Below, piece by piece: positions 36,899 through 44,935 of a stretch of DNA of 64,000 bases (its first letter is position 1; each line of letters starts with the position of its first letter). Under the pieces are notes generated by a model. It saw only the letters and a list, made by a program, of their open reading frames with translations. It searched no databases and had not been told where the DNA came from. Both the position numbers and the translations under genes were made by a program. This DNA is from Bradyrhizobium sp. CCBAU 53421 (lineage in GTDB: Bacteria; Pseudomonadota; Alphaproteobacteria; Rhizobiales; Xanthobacteraceae): contig NZ_CP030047.1 of the NCBI RefSeq assembly GCF_015291625.1, positions 1,550,001-1,614,000 of the forward strand, in the 5' to 3' direction.

Positions 36899-37516
36899 TT
36901 AGTTGGCGGAATAGCTCAGCGCCACGGTTTCGGGGGCGGCGGCCGGGGCGCTCACCATCGCCGGCCCGCGGAGCTGCGGTGCCGGGGCGGGCGCCGGGCC
37001 ATCGGCCGGGCCGCCATTGATCATGCTGGACAGGCCGCTGAGGCCGGCCTGGGCGATCTTGCGCAGCACCAGATCGTCGGCGGCCGCCCAGGCGTCGCGG
37101 CCGGCCTTGCCGGCGGGCTCCTCGCCGGACAGTCGCAGCGCGCGTTGCTGGTTGCTGTCGTAGACGTCCCATACCCACGCGATCATGGTGCGGCCGCGCA
37201 CGACCTGCGCCGACAGATAGCTGCGGACGCGATAGGCCGCGGTGCCCTCGCGCGACACGATCGACAGGCTGCGCAGCTTGGATTCGCTGTCGAGCACACC
37301 GACCATGCGGTCGAACACCTGGGGCGGCGGGCCGTCGATCGATTCGAACGCGACGGTTGCGCCGCCACTCGCGGGCGTCGCCATCGCGTAGGAGTCGGCG
37401 ACGTTGCCGCCGGCCGCGCAGCCGCCAAGCGCGCACGCAATCGCCAGCCATGTGGCTGCGAGCGCAGCACGCACGACTGTCCCAGTTTGAAACTGGTGGT
37501 TTGACGCTTCCCTCAT
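36899..37516 (-). CDS. Putative lipoprotein of unknown function
   Basis: 205 residues. The N-terminal signal has a lipobox ALGGC with the lipidated Cys at residue 33, so the mature protein is probably anchored to the outer or inner membrane after Lgt processing. The body has a two-helix and strand region (FDRMVGVLDSESKLRSL, YRVRSYLSAQVVRGRTMIAWVWDVYD), and the C-terminus is Ala/Pro-rich. I do not recognise a characterised family. The VVRGRTMIAWVWDVYD segment is probably the conserved core. Confidence 0.75.
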   Translation of the reverse strand: MREASNHQFQTGTVVRAALAATWLAIACALGGCAAGGNVADSYAMATPASGGATVAFESIDGPPPQVFDRMVGVLDSESKLRSLSIVSREGTAAYRVRSYLSAQVVRGRTMIAWVWDVYDSNQQRALRLSGEEPAGKAGRDAWAAADDLVLRKIAQAGLSGLSSMINGGPADGPAPAPAPQLRGPAMVSAPAAAPETVALSYSAN

Positions 37517-37637
37517 TGCGTCCTGCGATATCGTTAAAACGGCTTAACGTCTAGGGCAGGACGGCCACAGCCCTTAACCGACCGGCAGGTCACGGACGGT
37601 GCGGGTCAGGATCAAATTCCTTGGTCGGCCGCCGGCG

Positions 37638-38405
37638 TCAGCCTTCCAGCGCGATGGCGTGCACGAGGCGGCCGTAGTCGGCTTCCTTGCGGTGCACCGA
37701 GCGGCGGTAGCTGAAGCAGCGCTCGTCGGAATAGGTGTCGATGCCGAGATCGTCGATCATCAGCACGCCGGCATTTTCCAGCCGCATCCGGATGAAGCCG
37801 GCGAGATCGAACATCGCATGGCCGTCGCGTTCGGCCGGCATGAAGAACATGCCGTTCTCGGCATCCGCCTCGATGAAGCGTTCGACGAATTCGTTGCCGA
37901 CCTCGTAGGATTCCTTGCGGATCAGCGGACCGATGGCGGCGACGATGCCGCCGCGCTCGGCGCCGAGTTTCTCCATCGCGGCGATGGTGGATTCCAGCAC
38001 GCCGGTCAGCGCGCCCTTCCAGCCGGCATGCGCCGCTCCGATCACCCGCGCGTTGGGGTCGACGAACAGGATCGGACCGCAGTCGGCGGTCGTGACCGAG
38101 ATCGCAAGCCCTTCGGTGCGCGTGACGAGCGCGTCCGCCTTCGGGCGCGCCGCGCCGTTCCACGGGCTGTCCACGACGACGACGTCGGGCGAGTGCACCT
38201 GATGCACGCTGATCAGGTGGTCGAGCGGCACGCCCAGCCGCTCGGCCATCCGCCGCCGGTTCTCCGCGACCCTGGCCGGATCGTCCTTTGAGCCGAGCCC
38301 GCCATTGAGGCCGGCATAGACCCCCTCGGAGACGCCGCCCTCGCGCGAGAAGAAGGCATGACGCAGGCTTGGTATGGCCGACAGCAGCGGTGATCCCAAT
38401 GTCAT
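37638..38405 (-). CDS. pgeF: Peptidoglycan editing factor PgeF (laccase-domain/YfiH family)
   Basis: 255-residue YfiH/DUF152 protein with conserved Cys and His metal ligands: SVHQVHSPDVV, TADCGPILFVD and AAHAGWKGALTGV. The family was once called multicopper polyphenol oxidase; in E. coli YfiH acts as an editing enzyme that removes wrongly built peptidoglycan precursors. It overlaps the MidA-like methyltransferase by four bases and continues the lgt-methyltransferase-pgeF unit. Confidence 0.88.
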   Translation of the reverse strand: MTLGSPLLSAIPSLRHAFFSREGGVSEGVYAGLNGGLGSKDDPARVAENRRRMAERLGVPLDHLISVHQVHSPDVVVVDSPWNGAARPKADALVTRTEGLAISVTTADCGPILFVDPNARVIGAAHAGWKGALTGVLESTIAAMEKLGAERGGIVAAIGPLIRKESYEVGNEFVERFIEADAENGMFFMPAERDGHAMFDLAGFIRMRLENAGVLMIDDLGIDTYSDERCFSYRRSVHRKEADYGRLVHAIALEG

Positions 38406-39520
38406 TGTTCGGTCTCGTCAGGCTGATCGCTGAGGCCGGCGATCGAGGTGAGGCGCGGGTCGGAGATCGCCATGACCTTGAACATCGAGCCCATCCCGCC
38501 GCGTCCGGAATCCGTCAGGCGTCTCAGCGCAGCAGCGACATCGGCGGAGACCTCGGGCGAGGCTTTCGCCATCAGTCCGGCGGCGCGGGCCTCGACGCCG
38601 AGGCGCTTGAGGAAGTCGCCCTGCGTCGCCGGTCCGTGGACGCGCGCGCCGACATCCTCGGCGGCCCGCGCCAAAGCCTGGAAATCGACATGCGCGGTGA
38701 CGTCGGCCTGCCCCGGGTTCTTCAGCGGGTCGGCGAAGCTGTGGCGTGCGATCGCCTGGAAGGTGTCGCCGGCGTCGCTGCGCAAGTGGCCGTAATCGAT
38801 GATCAAAGCGGCGCCGTCCTGATCGCGCAGGCGCGTCGCCAGCTTCATGATCTCATTGTCGGGCCGCCATTCGAACACCGCACCTAACGGGGCGGCGCGC
38901 ACCAGCGGCGGCAGCAGCACCTCGAAATGCGGCGTCGGCTCGGCGGCAGGGGCGAAATACAAATTGCCATTGGCATCCATCCCGACCGTGCGCTCGTGCC
39001 AGCCGGTCTCGCGCCGGACCATCTGGTGGATCGGCAGCACGTCGAAATATTCGTTGGCGAGGATCACCGCCGGTCCCTCGGGCACGTCGTCGATGTTGTC
39101 GTGCCAGGTGATGTTGCGCACGCCGGTCAGCGTCGCGTACTGCTTCTCGCGCAGTACCGGGTTGACCTCGACGAGGTGGATGCTGAGCGACTGGTAGAGC
39201 GGCGGCAGCACGCGCAGCGCACGCAGCGCGTCCGACATCATGGTGCCGCGGCCGGGCCCGAGCTCGATCAGGCGGAACGTCTCCGGCGAGCCGATCGCGC
39301 GCCAGATCGAGGCGCTCCACAGCCCGAGCAGTTCGCCGAACATCTGGCTGACCTCGGGCGCCGTGGTGAAATCGCCCTCGCGGCCGAGCGGATCGCGCGA
39401 CAGATAGTAGCCGTGCTGCGGATGCATCAGGCACAGTTCCATGTAGCGCCAGACCGGCATCGGCCCGGACAGCTTGATCAGCTTCCTGATCTCATCCAGC
39501 AGCGGGGAGGGTTCGCTCAC
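38402..39520 (-). CDS. MidA/NDUFAF7-type SAM-dependent methyltransferase
   Basis: 372 residues. N-terminal lid: GPMPVWRYMELCLMHPQHGYY; SAM motif: RLIELGPGRGTMMSDALR; later VEVNPVLREKQ and ILANEYFDVLPIHQ, which define the MidA/NDUFAF7 family. The mitochondrial relative methylates an Arg on the complex I subunit NDUFS2, and alphaproteobacterial members are the closest bacterial counterparts, so a role in NADH dehydrogenase assembly is plausible but unproved here. It sits between lgt (24 bases) and pgeF (4-base overlap). Confidence 0.88.
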   Translation of the reverse strand: MSEPSPLLDEIRKLIKLSGPMPVWRYMELCLMHPQHGYYLSRDPLGREGDFTTAPEVSQMFGELLGLWSASIWRAIGSPETFRLIELGPGRGTMMSDALRALRVLPPLYQSLSIHLVEVNPVLREKQYATLTGVRNITWHDNIDDVPEGPAVILANEYFDVLPIHQMVRRETGWHERTVGMDANGNLYFAPAAEPTPHFEVLLPPLVRAAPLGAVFEWRPDNEIMKLATRLRDQDGAALIIDYGHLRSDAGDTFQAIARHSFADPLKNPGQADVTAHVDFQALARAAEDVGARVHGPATQGDFLKRLGVEARAAGLMAKASPEVSADVAAALRRLTDSGRGGMGSMFKVMAISDPRLTSIAGLSDQPDETEQ

Positions 39521-39544
39521 GGACTTCCTTGGATTGCACTTGCG

Positions 39545-40387
39545 CTACGTTGAACTCGGCGCTGTCCCGTTCGCCCTGCGGCGGATGGCGGCCGTGATGA
39601 TGATAGCGCCTACAATAATCATTGGCACCGACAGCAGCATCCCCATGGTCAATCCGCCCCACAGGAATCCGAGCTGAGGATCGGGCTCCCTGAAATGCTC
39701 GCCGATGATCCGGGCGATGCCGTAGATCGTGATGAAGCTGCCGAGGATCAGCCCCGGCCGCTTGAGCGCGCCCATCCGGATCATGATCGCCAGCGCCGTG
39801 AACAGCACGATGCCCTCGAGGCCTGCTTCGTAGAGCTGGCTCGGATGGCGCGGCAGCGGGCCGCCATTGGGGAAGATCATGGCCCAGGGCAGGCTCGGAT
39901 CGGCGTGGCGGCCCCACAATTCGCTGTTGATGAAATTGGCGAGCCGGCCGAGGAACAGCCCGATCGGCGCGACCGCGGTGGTGATGTCGCCGAGCGACAG
40001 GATCGGGATGCTGTTGCGGCGGGCAAACAGCATCACCGCGGCGACGCAGCCGAGGAAGCCGCCGTGGAACGACATGCCGCCCTTCCACAGTTCCAGGATC
40101 TCGGACGGGTGCGCCATGAAGAAGGGCAGGTTGTAGAACAGCACGTAGCCGGTGCGGCCGCCGACGATGATTCCGATGGTGACCCAAAGGATGAAATCGT
40201 CGAGCTGCGGCAGCGTGATCGGCGCCGGGCCGCCCCACAGCCGCTCCTTCTTGATCAGCGAGCGGGCATAGATCCAGCCCAGCACGATGCCGACGATGTA
40301 GGCCAGCGCGTACCAGCGGATCACGATCGGCCCGAGCGCGAGCGCGACGGGGTTGAACACCGGAAAGTCGATCAGCAGGAACGGCAT
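39545..40387 (-). CDS. lgt: Prolipoprotein diacylglyceryl transferase
   Basis: Inner-membrane enzyme that transfers diacylglycerol from phosphatidylglycerol to the lipobox Cys. 280 residues with seven predicted membrane helices. The signature [14 protein letters not shown] and the essential HGG segment (SFHGGFLGC) are present, with [13 protein letters not shown] near the C-terminal half. It begins the minus-strand unit lgt, methyltransferase, pgeF. The phosphatidylglycerol it uses comes from the PgsA pathway. Confidence 0.96.
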   Translation of the reverse strand: MPFLLIDFPVFNPVALALGPIVIRWYALAYIVGIVLGWIYARSLIKKERLWGGPAPITLPQLDDFILWVTIGIIVGGRTGYVLFYNLPFFMAHPSEILELWKGGMSFHGGFLGCVAAVMLFARRNSIPILSLGDITTAVAPIGLFLGRLANFINSELWGRHADPSLPWAMIFPNGGPLPRHPSQLYEAGLEGIVLFTALAIMIRMGALKRPGLILGSFITIYGIARIIGEHFREPDPQLGFLWGGLTMGMLLSVPMIIVGAIIITAAIRRRANGTAPSST

Positions 40388-40403
40388 CGTGTGTCTTGAG
40401 GCT

Positions 40404-41138
40404 CTAGCTCACGAGGTTGCGGCGGTAGAGCGCCAGCAGCCGCTCCCAGTGACGTTCGGCGGCGTCGCGGTCATAGACCGGGCGCTTGGGGAACGCAAAG
40501 CCGTGATGGGTGCCGGGATAGATCTCGACCTCGTTGTTCGATCCCTTCATGCCGGCCTTTACCTGCTCGATGATCTCCGCCGGGGCGTAGATATCGGTCT
40601 CGGCGCAGGCGAAATAGAGTTCGGCCTTGGTCTTTTGCGCGGCAAGATGCGGGCTGTCGGGCTGGTCGGTCGCCAGATGCGTGCCGTAGACCGAGGCGGC
40701 GGCCTTGACGCGATCGCCGAAATGGGTCGCCGCGTTCACCGCGTAGCGGCCGCTCATGCAATAGCCGACGGTGCCGATGATCCTGGTGTTGGCCGCCTTC
40801 TGGGTCTCGGCATAGGCGAGCAGGCCCTTGGTGTCTTCCATGACCAGCGGGATGTTGAGCGAGTGCATCAGCTCGAACATCCGCTTGCGCTCGGGCGATT
40901 CCGGATCGGGATTGATCGGGCCGAGCTCCATCACGCCGGCCCGGTAATACATATTGGGCAGCATCACATAATAGCCCGAGGTGCCGAGCCGGCGCGCCAT
41001 GTCGCGCAGCTCCTCGCGGATCGCCGGCGCATCCATGTAGAAGATGACGACCGGGAACGGGCCGCCGCGCTCGGGATGGGTGATGAAGGTGGTGGTCTTG
41101 CCGTCCTTGGTCGGGATCTCGACGGTCTCTTCGATCAT
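40404..41138 (-). CDS. Dienelactone hydrolase family protein
   Basis: 244-residue alpha/beta hydrolase. The catalytic triad can be placed as Cys127 ([11 protein letters not shown]), Asp182 (CAETDIYAP) and His211 or 212 ([11 protein letters not shown]), matching dienelactone hydrolases that use Cys as nucleophile. Located 16 bases upstream of lgt on the same strand. There are no chlorocatechol or aromatic pathway genes around it, so the natural substrate is open. Confidence 0.87.
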   Translation of the reverse strand: MIEETVEIPTKDGKTTTFITHPERGGPFPVVIFYMDAPAIREELRDMARRLGTSGYYVMLPNMYYRAGVMELGPINPDPESPERKRMFELMHSLNIPLVMEDTKGLLAYAETQKAANTRIIGTVGYCMSGRYAVNAATHFGDRVKAAASVYGTHLATDQPDSPHLAAQKTKAELYFACAETDIYAPAEIIEQVKAGMKGSNNEVEIYPGTHHGFAFPKRPVYDRDAAERHWERLLALYRRNLVS

Positions 41139-41315
41139 GGCGTTTCTGCTCGCGTTATGTGTGCGATTTCTGTTGTGAGTTCATACGATTGCAAGGAAAC
41201 CGGAGCATGACAAGGCAAGCCGCCGGAGGCCTGCCATTCGCGGCGCACTTGAACCGGATGGCTGACATCGCCATTGTCTTTTGCGCAATCCAGTGAACGT
41301 GGAGAGTTTTGCGAG

Positions 41316-41576
41316 ATGACCCAGACCAGCAACCGGTTTTTCGATGAGATCGGCCGTCTGATGAACGACGCTGCAGGCGCCGCCCAAGGCGTCAAGCGCG
41401 AGGTCGACACGGTCATGCGCAACCAGGCCGAACGCATCCTGCGCGACCTCGACGTGGTCAAGCGCGAGGAATTCGATGCGGTCAAGGACATGGCCCGCCT
41501 GGCGCGCGAGGAGAACGAGGCGCTGAAGGCAAGGATCGCCGCGCTGGAAGCCAAGCTGGGCGGTTCGGCGGGCTGA
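41316..41576 (+). CDS. ubiK: UbiK-type accessory factor (BMFP/YqiC family)
   Basis: 86 residues. An N-terminal amphipathic region (RFFDEIGRLMNDAAGAAQGV) precedes a C-terminal coiled coil (about residues 45-80, ending ALEAKLGG). In enterics UbiK (YqiC) assists aerobic ubiquinone synthesis. I chose ATG 41316 (MTQTSNRFFDE). It stands alone, and its stop overlaps the first base of a palindromic repeat. Confidence 0.83.
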   Translation: MTQTSNRFFDEIGRLMNDAAGAAQGVKREVDTVMRNQAERILRDLDVVKREEFDAVKDMARLAREENEALKARIAALEAKLGGSAG

Positions 41577-41642
41577 TGGAGCGAAGCGAAATCCGGGACC
41601 ACTGCCTCCGCGGGGCCGGCCCCGGATTGCGCTTCGCTCCAT
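41576..41642. repeat. Palindromic repeat, family D
   Basis: ATGGAGCGAAGCGAAATCCG (from 41576) is the inverted complement of CGGATTGCGCTTCGCTCCAT (to 41642), allowing one or two mismatches. It begins at the last base of the ubiK stop codon and could act as its 3' hairpin. I see only one copy in this window. Confidence 0.8.
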
Positions 41643-41774
41643 CCGGGCTACGCCCCTCCTCGGTAACCCAAGAAAAATCCCTTCATTTCCTTGTCATTTC
41701 GGCCCTTTGGCGCTAAAAGCCGGCCACGTCCGCGGCCCCCGCACCCCTGGAGGCTTGCTGTGGACCTGAGCATG

Positions 41775-41797
41775 GGCCGCGCTGCGGCCTTTAACTT
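41775..41797 (+). promoter_or_regulatory. Terminator-like hairpin in the rplY leader
   Basis: GGCCGC (41775-41780) pairs with GCGGCC (41784-41789) around GCT, followed by TTTAACTTTTT. It ends about 25 bases before the rplY start. The shape is that of an intrinsic terminator inside a 5' leader, so it could attenuate rplY-pth transcription. It could also simply end an upstream transcript. Confidence 0.55.
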
Positions 41798-41820
41798 TTT
41801 AAATACAAGGACTTAACGCT

Positions 41821-42540
41821 ATGGCGACCGTCAAGGAATTGAAGGCGACCGCGCGTCCGAAGAGCGGCAAGGGGGCCGCCCGGGCAGAGCGTCGCGCCGG
41901 GAGAGTTCCCGGAGTGATCTATGGAGACAACCAGCCCCCGGTGACCATCTCGGTCGACGATCGTGAACTGCGCCAGCGCATCCTGGCGGGCCGGTTCCTC
42001 ACCACGCTGTTCGACATCGATATCGAGGGCAAGAAGCATCGCGTGATTCCGCGCGACTACCACCTCGACCCGGTGAAGGACTTCCCGCTCCATGTCGACT
42101 TCATGCGGCTCGGCGAAGGCGCGACCATCCGCGTCAGCGTGCCGCTTCACATCGTGAACGGTGAAAGTTCGCCGGGCGTCAAGCGGGGCGGCACCGTGAA
42201 CATCGTCACCCACGCGCTCGATCTCGAGTGCTCGGTCGACAACATTCCGCAATACATCGAGGCCGACGTCGGCGCGCTGGAGATCAGCTACTCGCTGCAT
42301 CTCTCCGACGTCAAGCTGCCCACGGGCGTGAAGTCGCTGACCCGCGAGGACGCGACGCTGGTCACCATCGTGCCGCCGTCCGGCTACGCCGAAGAGCAGA
42401 AGGCCGCGGCTGCGGCGGCTGCCGGTGGCGCTGCTCCGGCCGCGGGTGCTGCGGCTCCGGCCGCGGCGGCTCCGGCTGCGGGTGCTGCGGCTCCGGCCGC
42501 GGCTGCCAAGGCCCCCGCTGGCGGCGACAAGAAGAAGTAA
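41821..42540 (+). CDS. rplY: Ribosomal protein L25/general stress protein Ctc
   Basis: 239-residue long form (TL5/CTC type) of ribosomal protein L25, which binds 5S rRNA. The L25 domain occupies about 1-95 (MATVKELKATARPKSGKG, VPGVIYGDNQPPV), followed by the second beta domain (about 100-190). The last 45 residues are an Ala/Pro-rich tail ending PAGGDKKK. The tail is of simple composition and typical of these proteins in high-GC Alphaproteobacteria. It is followed 55 bases later by pth, a gene pair conserved in many bacteria. Confidence 0.96.
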   Translation: MATVKELKATARPKSGKGAARAERRAGRVPGVIYGDNQPPVTISVDDRELRQRILAGRFLTTLFDIDIEGKKHRVIPRDYHLDPVKDFPLHVDFMRLGEGATIRVSVPLHIVNGESSPGVKRGGTVNIVTHALDLECSVDNIPQYIEADVGALEISYSLHLSDVKLPTGVKSLTREDATLVTIVPPSGYAEEQKAAAAAAAGGAAPAAGAAAPAAAAPAAGAAAPAAAAKAPAGGDKKK

Positions 42541-42595
42541 TCGATCAGGTCGGCGCGCGATTGTCTGATGGCGCGCCGACATGGGATGCCGCGCC

Positions 42596-43210
42596 ATGCG
42601 CCTTTTTGTCGGTCTCGGTAATCCCGGCGCGAAATACGCCAGCAACCGGCACAATATCGGTTTCCTGGCGGTCGACGAGATTGCACGGCGTCATGGTTTC
42701 GCACCATGGCGCCGTCGCTTTCAGGGCGAGACCTCCGAAGGCATCGTCGATCGTGAGAAGGTCGTGCTGCTGAAGCCGACCACCTACATGAACGAGTCCG
42801 GGCGCGCGGTGCAGGAAGCGGCGAACTTCTTCAAGCTCGCTCCGTCAGACATCACCGTGTTCCAGGACGAGCTCGAACTGCCGCCTGCCAAGGTGCGGGT
42901 CAAGGTCGGCGGTGGGATCGCCGGCCACAACGGGCTGCGCTCGATCTCCGCGCATATCGGCAACGAATATCGGCGGGTACGGCTCGGGATCGGTCATCCC
43001 GGGGTCAAGGAGCTCGTGCACAGCCACGTGCTGTCGGACTTCGCCAAGAGCGACCGGGCGTGGGTGGAGGCCTTGTGCCAGGCCGTCGCCGACAATGCCG
43101 GCCTGCTGGCCGCGGGGCACGACGCCTCGTTTGCCAACAAGGTGCATCTGACGATGCAGGCCAAGGGATTTTTCGACAAGGGCGGGAATGGCGGCGAGGA
43201 GCCGGCCTGA
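42596..43210 (+). CDS. pth: Peptidyl-tRNA hydrolase
   Basis: Releases peptide from peptidyl-tRNA that drops off the ribosome. 204 residues from ATG 42596 ([22 protein letters not shown]). The catalytic His (NRHNIGF), the [11 protein letters not shown] segment and the [12 protein letters not shown] motif are intact. It lies between rplY and ychF on the same strand, a common order. Confidence 0.97.
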   Translation: MRLFVGLGNPGAKYASNRHNIGFLAVDEIARRHGFAPWRRRFQGETSEGIVDREKVVLLKPTTYMNESGRAVQEAANFFKLAPSDITVFQDELELPPAKVRVKVGGGIAGHNGLRSISAHIGNEYRRVRLGIGHPGVKELVHSHVLSDFAKSDRAWVEALCQAVADNAGLLAAGHDASFANKVHLTMQAKGFFDKGGNGGEEPA

Positions 43211-43270
43211 CCTCGCTTGATCGTCGTCGGCAAGAGGCCGCCATGACGAACCAGAGATATTGAGGAAGAC

Positions 43271-44368
43271 ATGGGATTCAAATGCGGGATCGTCGGACTG
43301 CCGAACGTCGGCAAGTCGACGCTGTTCAATGCGCTGACCGAGACGGCGGCCGCCCAGGCGGCGAACTATCCGTTCTGCACCATCGAGCCGAATGTCGGCG
43401 AGGTGGCGGTGCCCGATCCGCGGCTCGACAAGCTGTCGGTAGTTGCAAAGTCGGCGCAGATCATCCCGACCCGGCTGACCTTCGTCGACATCGCGGGACT
43501 TGTCCGCGGCGCGTCGCAGGGCGAAGGCCTCGGCAACCAGTTCCTCGCCAACATCCGCGAGGTCGACGCCATCGCCCATGTGGTGCGCTGCTTCGAGGAC
43601 TCCGACATCACCCATGTCGAGGGCAAGATCGCGCCGCTCGCCGACATCGAGACCATCGAGACCGAGCTGATGCTGTCCGACCTCGACAGCCTCGAGAAGC
43701 GCGTCGACAATCTGTCGAAGAAGGCCAAGGGCAACGACAAGGAAGCCAAGGAGCAGCTCGAGCTCGTCAACCGCGCGCTGGTGCTGCTGCGCGACGGCAA
43801 GCCGGCGCGTGCGCTGGAACGCAAGCCGGAGGAGGAGCGTGCGTTCCGCATGCTCGGGCTGCTGACCTCCAAGCCCGTGCTCTATGTCTGCAACGTCGAG
43901 GAAGGCTCGGCCAAGGACGGCAACAATTTCTCCAAGGCGGTGTTCGAGCGCGCCAAGGAGGAGGGCGCGGTCGCAGTGGTGATCTCGGCCAAGATCGAAT
44001 CCGAGATCGCGACGCTGTCACGTGAGGAGCGTACCGATTTCCTGGAGACGCTGGGCCTCGAAGAAGCCGGGCTCGATCGCTTGATCCGCGCCGGCTATCG
44101 GCTGCTCGACCTCATCACCTATTTCACCGTCGGCCCGAAGGAAGCCCGCGCCTGGACCATCGACCGCGGCACCAAGGCACCTGCCGCCGCCGGCGTGATC
44201 CATACCGATTTCGAGAAGGGCTTCATCCGCGCCGAGACCATCGCGTACGAGGATTACATCGCCGGCAACGGCGAAGCCGGCGCGCGCGATGCCGGCAAGC
44301 TGCGGCTCGAAGGCAAGGACTACGTCGTCGCTGACGGCGACGTCATGCATTTCAGGTTCAATACCTGA
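43271..44368 (+). CDS. ychF: YchF/Obg-like ATPase
   Basis: 365-residue P-loop protein of the Obg family that prefers ATP. The P loop is GLPNVGKSTLFNAL; the G4 position, normally NKxD in GTPases, reads CNVEEG as in YchF. A coiled-coil insert (about 125-165) and a C-terminal TGS domain (about 275-360) complete the family plan. YchF negatively regulates oxidative-stress responses in some bacteria and associates with ribosomes. It follows pth by 60 bases. Confidence 0.97.
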   Translation: MGFKCGIVGLPNVGKSTLFNALTETAAAQAANYPFCTIEPNVGEVAVPDPRLDKLSVVAKSAQIIPTRLTFVDIAGLVRGASQGEGLGNQFLANIREVDAIAHVVRCFEDSDITHVEGKIAPLADIETIETELMLSDLDSLEKRVDNLSKKAKGNDKEAKEQLELVNRALVLLRDGKPARALERKPEEERAFRMLGLLTSKPVLYVCNVEEGSAKDGNNFSKAVFERAKEEGAVAVVISAKIESEIATLSREERTDFLETLGLEEAGLDRLIRAGYRLLDLITYFTVGPKEARAWTIDRGTKAPAAAGVIHTDFEKGFIRAETIAYEDYIAGNGEAGARDAGKLRLEGKDYVVADGDVMHFRFNT

Positions 44369-44426
44369 GCGCGCCGTTCAGCGGCGCATGAAGCTGTGGC
44401 GAATTAAGCACCGCTCTTTTCCCCAC

Positions 44427-44559
44427 GTCGTCCCGGGCAAGCGAAGCGCGACCCGGGACCCATAACCACAGGGCGCAGTTATTTCGCGACGTTGTGGGCC
44501 CCAGCTCGCTCTAGCAACGACTGCCTGTGGTTATGGGTTCCTGCTTTCGCAGGGACGAC
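44427..44559. repeat. Palindromic intergenic repeat, family A, copy 4
   Basis: About 133 bases with GTCGTCC...GGACGAC ends. Left arm is the CCGGGCAAGCGAAGCGCGAC type, right arm the CTGCTTTCGCAG type; inner flanks are CCCATAACCAC and GTGGTTATGGG. Same arrangement as copy 3. It lies between convergent ychF and csoR. Confidence 0.9.
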
Positions 44560-44594
44560 ACTGAATGTGCGGACAGGGCGCAGCTAAGAGCGTT

Positions 44595-44879
44595 CTACCT
44601 ATCCGCACGCCCGATCACATCCATCAGCTCGGCGATCTTGCGCCGCTGGTCGGCCTTGTCGCCGGACGAGATCGCATGCTCGACGCAATGCGCGACGTGG
44701 TCGCGCAGCACCTCTTCCTCGACGCGGCGCAGTGCGGCGCGCGCGGCGGCGATCTGCGTCACCACGTCGATGCAATAGCGGTCTTCGTCGACCATGGCGG
44801 CCAAGCCGCGGATCTGACCCTCGATCCGTTTGAGCCGTTTCAAACAGGATGTCTTGACCTCGTCTCTCATAAGTCTCAT
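44595..44879 (-). CDS. csoR: CsoR-type copper-sensing repressor
   Basis: 94-residue all-helical repressor. With the start at ATG 44879 the Cu(I) ligands fall at Cys36, His61 and Cys65 (RYCIDV, RDHVAHC), the same numbers as in Mycobacterium CsoR, which supports both the start and the copper assignment. A start at 44870 (MRDEVKT) is possible. It is divergent from the copper ATPase gene. The operator at 44879-44897 overlaps the start codon, so the protein should also control itself. Confidence 0.9.
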   Translation of the reverse strand: MRLMRDEVKTSCLKRLKRIEGQIRGLAAMVDEDRYCIDVVTQIAAARAALRRVEEEVLRDHVAHCVEHAISSGDKADQRRKIAELMDVIGRADR

Positions 44880-44897
44880 ATACCCCCCTAGGGTATA
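44879..44897. promoter_or_regulatory. CsoR operator, inverted repeat between csoR and the copper ATPase gene
   Basis: TATACCC (44879-44885), five bases, GGGTATA (44891-44897). This perfect inverted repeat with a G/C centre matches the known form of CsoR operators (TACCC...GGGTA). It lies in a 56-base divergent gap, so one site can serve both genes, and it abuts the csoR start codon. Confidence 0.82.
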
Positions 44898-44935
44898 CAA
44901 ATCAAGAGGCCGGGATACCGGCCGGGAAGAGTTTC

